From positions 7,062,501 to 7,126,500 of the forward strand of contig NC_061469.1 of assembly GCF_022581195.2 (NCBI RefSeq): a stretch of DNA of 64,000 nucleotides. Direction: 5' to 3'. The notes below the pieces were generated by a model. That model ran no database searches and was not told the DNA's origin. It saw nothing but the letters and a program-made list of their open reading frames with translations. The DNA comes from Helicoverpa zea (lineage: Eukaryota; Arthropoda; Insecta; Lepidoptera; Noctuidae). The position numbers and the translations under genes were made by a program. Shown here one piece after another: positions 57,481 through 64,000 of this stretch. How positions within the stretch are numbered: position 1 is the stretch's first letter; each line of letters starts with the position of its first letter.

Positions 57481-57616
57481 CAGCTGATTAATGTCTATAT
57501 TTTTGTTACTATTGTTATTAAGAAGTATCGCAATGTTTTTGTTAATTACTATTAGAAAATGAAATCAATTTTGCTTTTGTTCTTGCATCTCTCTTTTAAT
57601 TTTTATTACTCATCCT

Positions 57617-57690
57617 TCGAGCCCATTTCCCAACTATGTTGGGGTCGGCTTCCAGTCTAACAGGATGTAGCTGAGTACCAGTACCAGTTA
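57617..57690 (-). mobile_element. 5S-type SINE fragment inside the DIRS-type element
   Basis: TTCGAGCCCATTTCCCAACT, GTTGGGGTCGGCTTCCAGTC and GTAGCTGAGTACCAGTAC are the tail of the 5S-type SINE family. It lies between the recombinase and the internal complementary region. Confidence 0.6.
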
Positions 57691-57835
57691 ACTTTGATTA
57701 CATTAGTATTCCAGGACGCAATACACATACTTACATGTGATTACTCGTGTACCTAAGTACCTATTTACATACACAATTTCATTGTGCTTTTGCTCACATT
57801 GGCGTCCACTTCCACCAGGCGATAACAAACACGTC

Positions 57836-57931
57836 TCAAACTAGTAAGCTTCAAATAACGGTCAAGAATTTAATAGCAGCGTTTTACCTGAAATAAAACG
57901 CATATTAAATACTTACCTTATTTGAAGCTTA
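57836..57931. repeat. DIRS internal complementary region
   Basis: The left half (57836-57874) is the complement of 52863-52901, the extreme left end. The right half (57876-57931) is the complement of about 58112-58167, the extreme right end. The two ends are thus represented head to head, as needed for the rolling-circle-like completion proposed for DIRS elements. Confidence 0.9.
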
Positions 57932-57961
57932 CATTTTAATTTCTGCCTGGTGTTTTCGACT

Positions 57962-58123
57962 CAATGACGAACTGTGGCCGCCGAGAACACTCGTCGCCTC
58001 CTGCCTGGTGGGGAGTGAAACTGGTCGGTGTGCGAGAGAGATGCAAGATATGGGGTAGAAAAGGACGGAGATAAAAGCGGAAAACACGTAGGTGCCTATC
58101 TCAAACTAGTAAGCTTCAAATAA
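57962..58123. repeat. Right inverted terminal repeat of the DIRS-type element
   Basis: It runs CAATGACGAACTGTGGCCGC to AAGCTTCAAATAA. By eye it is the exact inverse complement of 52880-53041. The element continues about 43 bp further, to GCTGCTA near 58166. Confidence 0.92.
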
Positions 58124-58563
58124 GGTAAGTATTTAATATGCGTTTTATTTCAGGTAAAACGCTGCTAATATGATAAAAAATAGTAGTAGTGCGATCGCGG
58201 AACAACGGAATCAAACAGGTTTGTATTAAAATATAGTGTGACTATCAGTTGATAATAATATAACCGACAACCGCGATACTTATGATACTAATTTGCACGT
58301 CGAACATAATTTATCACTGTTTTAAAGTAACATTAATTGTGTAACTAATAATTTATACTTTTGAACATTGATTGCTATTAAATTACATACTTCTAGCACT
58401 GGGATAAATGAATCAAAATGCGTTCAGTAGTAGTTTTTACGGGAACATCACAAACATCCACCCTTGCTAACTTTCACGTCAATATTATAGGGTGATAACC
58501 ATTTTACTTGGACTCATATATATAATTTTTTTCCTTCTATATTATATTTGAAGATTATCATAC

Positions 58564-58799
58564 CTGTCCTTCCAAAGGTTTGGAATAGTCGAGTTCATCG
58601 CGGCGAGTCTTGAAGTCTTCACGCGCATGCGCTCCGCGGGACTCCTCCCTCGCCAGGGCGCCTTCTACGATCTGTACCGAGTTGATGAGAAGATTCTGCA
58701 GCTCCAGGGTTTCAATCAGGTCGCTGTTCCAGATCAGGGAGCGATCCGACACCTTCACGTCCTTGATCTGCTTGTAGATCTCGTGGATGAGGCGCTGAC
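58564..58799 (-). CDS. SDHA: SDHA coding exon (third from last seen here)
   Basis: The acceptor CACCAG (58805-58800) and a donor GTATGA (58563-58558) bound 236 bp. After a completing base the frame reads GQRLIHEIYKQIKDVKVSDR, SLIWNSDLIETLELQNLLIN, SVQIVEGALAREESRGAHAR and EDFKTRRDELDYSKPLEGQ. ESRGAHAREDF and the RLIWNSDLIETLEL helix are characteristic of the SDHA C-terminal helical domain next to the active site. It starts in phase 1 from the exon at 59022. Confidence 0.98.
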
Positions 58800-59021
58800 C
58801 TGGTGAAATGAGGTATTGATTTATGTGTTTTGTAGTTCTAGAATATTCGCTTAATGGTATGGCTATGGTGCTAAATTCGGGCATGACTTCATACATAAAA
58901 GTGTGCGTATATAAATAGGTAAGTAATTAATTAAGGCCAGCTTATCATTAACGTTATTTCCAATTTCGATTTAAGTTTAAAAGTCACACAAGTCCAACCT
59001 GGAAACTCAACTATGTCATAC

Positions 59022-59166
59022 CTTCTTCAAGAGTGCTCTTCTGACGGAAAACAGCGGCGTTGGTCTGCATGCACTTCTGCATGCGCAGGCGCAGTTCCGC
59101 GGTCGAGATGGAGCCGTTCGCGTGTCTCACGCTGTCCAGGTTGGCAATGCTAGCCTCGCCGGTCGA
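59022..59166 (-). CDS. SDHA: SDHA coding exon (second seen here)
   Basis: The exon runs from the acceptor TATACAG (59173-59167) to the donor GTATGA (59021-59016) and is 145 bp. It reads STGEASIANLDSVRHANGSI, STAELRLRMQKCMQTNAAVF and RQKSTLEE plus one base. ELRLRMQKCMQTNAAVFR is a conserved SDHA helix. It joins in phase 0 to the upstream exon ending PLKD and in phase 1 to the next. Confidence 0.98.
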
Positions 59167-60347
59167 CTGTATAAAATATTTAAGATTAAAATATAGGATT
59201 AAGACGAATATAATTATTATTGAAACGAAGATTTTGTTTTATTATGATAAATTAAGCAGAATTCTATAATGTTAATAAAACATCTGTCATCTGTATTTTA
59301 AAGGGTTGATCAATATCAGCTGTTAACCTCTACATTTTACCACAAAGGTTCATTATGTACAGTTTTTGCTATCATATTTCCTGTTCTTGTTGCAATCAAA
59401 CGGACCTGTTTAATGATATTAACATGAGAGACAAGACTTATATTATATCATTGCTGAAAAAATGATCATCATATTCTATTAAAGTTACCATATAGAAACG
59501 GTGGTCAGATAAAGTAGCCAGTGAACTGGTGACCACTTTTCTCTCATTTTGATTATCATTAAGTTTTTGTAGATATACGTTCGATTACCACGCTCCGTGT
59601 TAGTGCGTAAGTGCGCGAAAGAGTTAAGAAGGTCAAACTGTAGTATAGATAAGTGGGGTTATGTATATGGTTTGTCTGCCTTTTTCATCCGTCGGTGTCT
59701 GTGTAACGAGCGCGGGGTGATAAGCATGTGTTTCATATCTAATTTGCACTTTGTATCTATTGTGTTGTTTGGATAATAAAGATCGAATTTCAGAAGTATT
59801 TTTTTGAATAAGATTATTGGAATCCTTATAATGAACTCTTTAATTTGATACCCATATCAAGGAAAATTGATTTTATTTTTACTTTATTCTATAGCGTTTC
59901 AGTCTCCATATTGGTTTTGTTATCTAGGGACGCTTGGGTGCCTAACCGCGACAATTCGACCTGGTAATTCGTTCGGGCGTTTCGAAGATATGAGGTAATA
60001 AAGTCACATGCATACATACAGCGACTCACTAAAACATAGCCCTTCTTTGCATTCAGGCGCCAAACTATCCGACTCAAATGATTACAGCACTATTGCCTAA
60101 TACATATTTCCTGATTCCACCTACGCGCAGTTTAAAGTCGACGAAAAAAAACAACATTATCCAAAACCGGCTTAGCAAGTAGCGTTTTTATTATCACACG
60201 TGGATTATACAAAAACAAAAAACGGGCGCCAGATGAGGTGGAAAAGTTTTCGACGCTATCGGAATATTTTGAATAGGTACCTACTTATATTTATAAAGTA
60301 AGTTGCAGACGATCATTGATTTAACCATTGTGTATGAATTTCATCAT

Positions 60348-61056
60348 GTGCCTTGTGCTGAGCGTTGCAAAGACCCAATTCATGTCCCTAAATGAACCAG
60401 ATCCTCGCGACAATAACCCAATTTCCATCGATGGGCAGTTGGTCACCATGTGCGATCAATATAAATATCTGGGTAGTATGATGCACAGTTCGGGAAACCT
60501 GGAATGCAACGTTCAACACCGAATAGCGGCTGCATGGCTGAAGTGGCGAGAAGTAACTGGTGTGATATGTGACAGAAGAATGCCGGTCAAGCTCAAGGGT
60601 TTAATCTACAAAACCATCATACGTCCAGTCCTTACGTATGGCAGCGAAACATGGGCTGCAACCAAAAGGCACATACATACCATCCAGGTTGCCGAAATGA
60701 AGATGTTGAGGTGGATGTGCGGCGTCACTAGGCTCGATCGTATTCGTAATGAATACGTGCGAGGAAGTTTAGGGGTGCGTGATGTCGCAGATAAGTTGCA
60801 GGAGAATCGGCTACGGTGGTATGGCCACGTAAAGAGAAGACCACCTGATTACGTGGGAAATTTGGCTCTGCAACTTTCCATCCCCGGTCGAAGATCGAGA
60901 GGGCGCCCCAAGACCAGATGGCGGGACGTAGTGTCGAAAGACATGAAAGAGTGCCAGGTGTCCGAGAGCGACGTCATGGATAGAGCGAAGTGGAAAAGAA
61001 AAATAAGGAAAGCTGACCCCACCACCATGTGGGATACATAGCAGGAAAGAGAGAGA
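60348..61056 (+). mobile_element. 5'-truncated LINE with a 16-bp target duplication
   Basis: GTATGAATTTCATCAT is repeated at 60332-60347 and 61057-61072, framing a 709-bp insertion made by target-primed reverse transcription. The open frame (about 60352-61041) encodes the C-terminal part of a reverse transcriptase ORF: AKTQFMSLNE, YKYLGSMMHSSGNLECNV, RPVLTYGSETWA, EMKMLRWMCGVTRLDRIRNE, LRWYGHVKRRP and RSRGRPKTRWRDVV. It then ends in a short GAGA-rich tail. The palm catalytic motif is missing. The frame has no stops over about 230 codons, so the insertion is fairly young. Confidence 0.9.
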
Positions 61057-61917
61057 GTATGAATTTCATCATACTGATATTTATTACTAAGAGTGCGATT
61101 CTATTTTTGGAAGCTGTCGCTGGTACATATCGTTTATGTATTTGTTTATCTTTATTGGCCAACCATCAATTGCTTATTTATACTAATCAAACATTTGTTG
61201 TGTAGGTTGGCAAGGCATGCCACTAAATAAAAATGTTGCACGACGTCTATCCAGAGTTCTTCATTAGATAATTTATTTAACTTTGCAATTCGGAATAAAT
61301 GAGAAACAATAAGTGACACAATGAAAGTTCTGACAAAATCTGTCCAGCCTTTTTTAAGAGATAAATGTTATTTTGGTTTATGTACCATGTAAACGCACTT
61401 AGTAAAAAGGTTTTTTTTTTAATATCACAAACAGGCACTATAATTTTATTAATTTATACAAATGTAATTTTATTAACTTCTCAATTCTGGTTTCAATAAT
61501 GGTTCTCACAAGCCTTTAGTTTGAAATACTTATAATTTCCTTAATAGATAACTCGACGTTATACTTTGTTTACTGTTTTCAATTTCATTGTTTACGGTTT
61601 GTTATCAGTTGAAATCGAAGGGTGTGTCTGAAAATATTCCGTGACGTAGCTAGTGACGCGAGACATACGATATGATTTCTATGACACATTTACATAATTT
61701 CTCTGTCTGTTGTTAACAACGACCGCTCTTGCGCAATAAATTGCTATACTCTATCCACGGAAGCAAGAGCTAAAAGGTAAACAAAGAATGACACTTTTTC
61801 ACATAGATATAATATTACTAAACAAGATTGCGCACGCTCAAAATATATATTTACGAAAATGAACTCTATTCTAACGCAATAAGGTACTAAATTGGTTGCA
61901 TAATACACAGAGGCAAA

Positions 61918-62722
61918 TCCGAGCCGAGAGGGATAGTTCGAACGGAGGCTGTTTGTCTCTTTCTAACACCTTGCCAGCATAAAAAAATGTTGTGATCAAA
62001 AGTTTTGTCTTCCCAAAAACAATTGAATCACTTATATTTTTATCTTATTTTAACAATTGTAAGTCAACAAATTAATAACAATCGCATTAATTTATTCGTA
62101 TTTATTATTAAAACATAAACAACATAAATTTTTATTTTGCTTTTTTTTATTTTCTAGCAGTAACCCTGAACATTCTTGGCGCGTAATCAGCATTTAAAAT
62201 TTTGTTTATTTTTTTTGTATTAAATCAATTTAAACTATTAAAATGGTGAAAAAGTGTTGCGTTTCTACTTGCAAAAGTGAATCCTATGGTGGTTGCAATA
62301 TATCGTTCCACAGGTTAGCTAATAATAACATTTTCGTAAACCAAACAACTAGGGTGCCCATGAATTCTTGTAACGAGTCAAAATATGGGTGATGGATTTT
62401 AAAACTGTTGTACTATTGTTATAGCTTCCCAAAAAATGAAGAAAGGCGACATAAATGGCTCAGCAGTCTATATATGAAGTAGAAATACAAAAAAAACAGT
62501 CTTCACTTCGAATCTTCCTGCTTTTATACTGCTAATTTCCGCTAATTATTAAAAGCCTTTATTAGTATCTAAGGTCACAAACTGCGTAAGTTAAAACTTC
62601 AATACTAATCTGTGTTTAATAATCTTAGCAAATTCGGATTTGTCTCACATAGCTTAATCTCATAGTCACCCTATTAGAAAGGGACAGACAGCCTCCGTAC
62701 TAACTGTTTCACTCGGCTCGTT
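61918..62722 (+). mobile_element. Inner TIR element containing THAP exons
   Basis: GAGCCGAGAGGGATAGTTCG, then CGGAGGCTGTTTGTCTCTTT, at 61920-61965 is mirrored by AAAGGGACAGACAGCCTCCG and TTCACTCGGCTC at 62678-62721. The enclosed 0.8 kb holds the start of a THAP-domain gene, the N-terminal DNA-binding module of P-element transposases. I infer a deletion derivative of a P-like element. The TIR sequence itself was not matched to a known family. Confidence 0.65.
62243..62482 (+). pseudogene. THAP-domain gene start, two exons, truncated
   Basis: Exon 1 (62243-62313) encodes MVKKCCVSTCKSESYGGCNI and SFH, ending AG|GTTAGC. Exon 2 begins after TTATAG at 62425 with FPKNEERRHKWLSSLYMK, then TAG at 62480. 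The pattern C-x4-C, FHxFPKN and the invariant Trp is a THAP N-terminus. Downstream, HFESSCF at about 62500-62520 could be the decayed C-x2-H-F end of the domain with its cysteine lost. The frame cannot yield a full THAP domain as it stands. Confidence 0.65.
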
Positions 62723-62769
62723 TTTTGGGTTTATATGCCCAGTCCTGTTTACTAATATTATGTCTATGC

Positions 62770-62886
62770 TTTTTCAAGATGGCGGTATAACCCGACCGAT
62801 GACAAAATCACAGATACTGCGAACATTTTACACAAAAATGTGACGTTTTGTCATCGGTCGGGTTATACCGCCATCTTGAAAAAGTA
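62770..62886. repeat. Perfect short hairpin beside the inner TIR element
   Basis: CTTTTTCAAGATGGCGGTAT at about 62768 is mirrored by ATACCGCCATCTTGAAAAAG at about 62868. ACCCGACCGATGACAAAA is mirrored by TTTTGTCATCGGTCGGGT. Arms are about 40 bp with a loop of about 38 bp. The right arm continues into the right terminal repeat of the outer element, and the fragment at 55565-55700 is a relative. Confidence 0.85.
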
Positions 62887-63494
62887 TCATTCTTTGTTTA
62901 CCTTTTAGCTCTTGCTTCCGTGGATAGAGTATAGTATTTCTGAGTCATTTATTACTTTCAAAGGGGCTGAATTTTAACAAAAACTGTCTGGTCTTCAAAT
63001 AAATAGGGTCTTTTTGTTCGATGTAGCGTTTTGTTTCTTAGGTAATATTTTGTATTGAATGCAAAAAAGTTGTGTTGCTTCGTTAAACCGCTTTAGACTA
63101 GGAAGTGGTCAAACATGTTTGGTCATTTAAGGTAACTTGCTATTGACTTTACATAATGTTATATGTGAAGTAGATAAGCTCAAAATATATGTACTGAATT
63201 TTATTTTATCTGTAATTGTCCGCTTCTAGCCTAACTGCATACATACACCATTCAACCTCAGAATATTTTTTTTATTGTTTTATGATGTGATCAACGTTTG
63301 TCCATTTGACTAGATTTAAAGTGATTTATGTTTCATCCAATCATCGTATACATATACTATCTGACTATTCGTAATACTTGGGGAGTTTGTTCCACCATTT
63401 CTTCTTCCCAGCAAAAACACATACGAAGTGGTGAAGGGCGGGCGTCTTATGTGCTGACTTTCAGCTTACTCTGGAAATGTTTTTTTTTACTTAC

Positions 63495-63692
63495 GTCCTT
63501 GAGCGGTGCTTGCGCATCACCCGGCTTGCTGGTCTCAGCGACGGTGAGTGCACAGGCGCGGCCGAACACCACGATGTCCAGCAGCGAGTTGGCTCCGAGA
63601 CGGTTGGCGCCGTGCACGGAGGCGCACGAAGCTTCACCCGCGGCTAGTAGGCCGGGAACCACTCGGTCTGCACCGTTGTGATGGGTGATCAC
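63495..63692 (-). CDS. SDHA: SDHA coding exon (first seen here)
   Basis: The acceptor TCTATCAG (63700-63693) and the donor GTAAGT (63494-63489) bound 198 bp, exactly 66 codons in phase 0. The frame reads VITHHNGADRVVPGLLAAGE, ASCASVHGANRLGANSLLDI, VVFGRACALTVAETSKPGDA and QAPLKD. GEA-CASVHGANRLGANSLLD is the signature of the FAD-binding domain of SDHA/fumarate reductase flavoproteins, and its arginine belongs to the substrate site in the family. VPGLLAAGEA has Leu where most animals have Tyr. Upstream exons lie outside the window. Confidence 0.98.
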
Positions 63693-64000
63693 CTGATAGA
63701 ACAAATTGCCATACATATAATGATTATCTTTTACAGGTCTTTCCACACGAAGGTATGCGTATTGCTGGGGAGTTTGTTGCGCCACTGGGAAGAAGTGAAG
63801 CAAAAACGACAAGGAAGTGGTGGCGATGGGCTTGTTTTCTTTTAAAATTTTTGACGTTCAGAAAATGCCACGTTTGCCCAAAGTGCATAGGAGATTTTAG
63901 ACAGCCTAGGTTTACTATGATGTTTTGTATTCTTTACCCAATAGTGTCTTTATGGTACGCGTACATTTAGCTATAACTTGAAAACGCGTAAGAGCAACTT
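63693..64000 (-). other. SDHA: SDHA intron, partial
   Basis: This is intronic sequence upstream of the exon at 63495-63692, running off the right edge. No exon or element was recognised in it. Confidence 0.6.

Larger units (their letters stand above)
52864..58166 (+). mobile_element. DIRS-type tyrosine-recombinase retrotransposon (degenerate)
   Basis: This element inside the last SDHA intron has the full DIRS architecture: inverted terminal repeats (52880-53041 and 57962-58123, 162 bp each), and an internal complementary region at 57836-57931 made of the complements of the extreme left and extreme right ends placed side by side. Between them on the plus strand are a repeat-rich 5' region, reverse transcriptase, RNase H and a tyrosine recombinase. 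No target duplication is expected or seen. Frameshifts, stops and an inserted MITE fragment make it inactive. Length is about 5.3 kb. Confidence 0.93.
61744..62936. mobile_element. Outer TIR element with 57-bp termini
   Basis: CTATACTCTATCCACGGAAG at the left and CTTCCGTGGATAGAGTATAG at the right start inverted repeats of about 57 bp that run through AGAGCTAAAAGGTAAACAAA to GA(C/T)ACTTTTTCA. The region inside contains a second TIR pair and two THAP-type exons. The target duplication was not resolved. Confidence 0.78.
59167..63494 (-). other. SDHA: SDHA intron, 4.3 kb
   Basis: Exon ends on both sides join in phase, so no coding exon is missing. The intron contains a 5'-truncated LINE (60348-61056) and nested TIR elements with THAP exons (61744-62936). 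The remainder is AT-rich with nothing recognised, including 59280-60330 and 62940-63490. Confidence 0.8.

Noticed and set aside
63328..63681. 117-codon plus-strand frame
   Set aside because: It is the antisense shadow of the SDHA exon at 63495-63692.
44132..63692. Functional cluster of mitochondrial genes (ISCA2, unknown gene, SDHA)
   Set aside because: Strands differ, spacing is several kb and no shared regulatory sequence was seen; proximity alone is weak evidence in an insect genome.

Overview
This window reads as nuclear DNA of a lepidopteran insect, most likely a moth. The genes have short exons with GT-AG introns and the non-coding DNA is AT-rich. Interspersed repeats typical of moth genomes fill it: tRNA- and 5S-derived SINEs, RTE-like LINE tails ending in (GAT)n, and many small TIR elements. 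I identify the organism only from this style. No bacterial, plasmid or organellar features are present.

Four host genes can be supported. (1) spen (split ends), minus strand: coding exon 1 at 29137-29219 and coding exon 2 at 1671-1985 together encode the first RRM, separated by a 27 kb intron. The rest of the gene lies left of the window. (2) ISCA2, plus strand, 44132-44385 joined to 45816-45993: a complete 143-residue mitochondrial iron-sulfur assembly protein. (3) An unrecognised three-exon gene, minus strand, 49102-49219, 47774-47903 and 47111-47210: a complete 115-residue protein. (4) SDHA, the flavoprotein subunit of complex II, minus strand: the last four coding exons at 63495-63692, 59022-59166, 58564-58799 and 52405-52560. 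The earlier exons lie right of the window. A fifth, uncertain plus-strand multi-exon gene remnant starts near 31307. THAP-domain exons at 15310 and 62243 are probably transposon-related.

Layout. 1-29.5 kb: spen and its huge first intron, packed with a degenerate RTE-like LINE split by a hAT element (6.6-9.3 kb), SINEs, two PIF/Harbinger-type elements (16.0 and 17.5 kb) and a 1.6 kb TIR element (20.8-22.5 kb). 29.5-31.3 kb: spen 5' leader and promoter, then nested repeats. 31.75-38.49 kb: an LTR element with two LTRs identical by eye, a 5-bp target duplication and no retroviral genes, apparently inserted into an exon of the uncertain gene. 38.5-44 kb: hAT-type and hairpin MITEs. 44.1-46 kb: ISCA2 with a piggyBac-type element in its intron. 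47.1-49.2 kb: the unrecognised gene. 52.4-64 kb: SDHA, with a degenerate but structurally complete DIRS-type tyrosine-recombinase retrotransposon in its last intron (52.86-58.17 kb), a 5'-truncated LINE with a 16-bp target duplication (60.3-61.1 kb), and nested TIR elements carrying THAP exons (61.7-62.9 kb).

ISCA2 and SDHA are both mitochondrial, one helping make [4Fe-4S] clusters and the other part of complex II. Their proximity is noted but not evidence of co-regulation. All coordinates and identities were read by eye. No database search or alignment was run.
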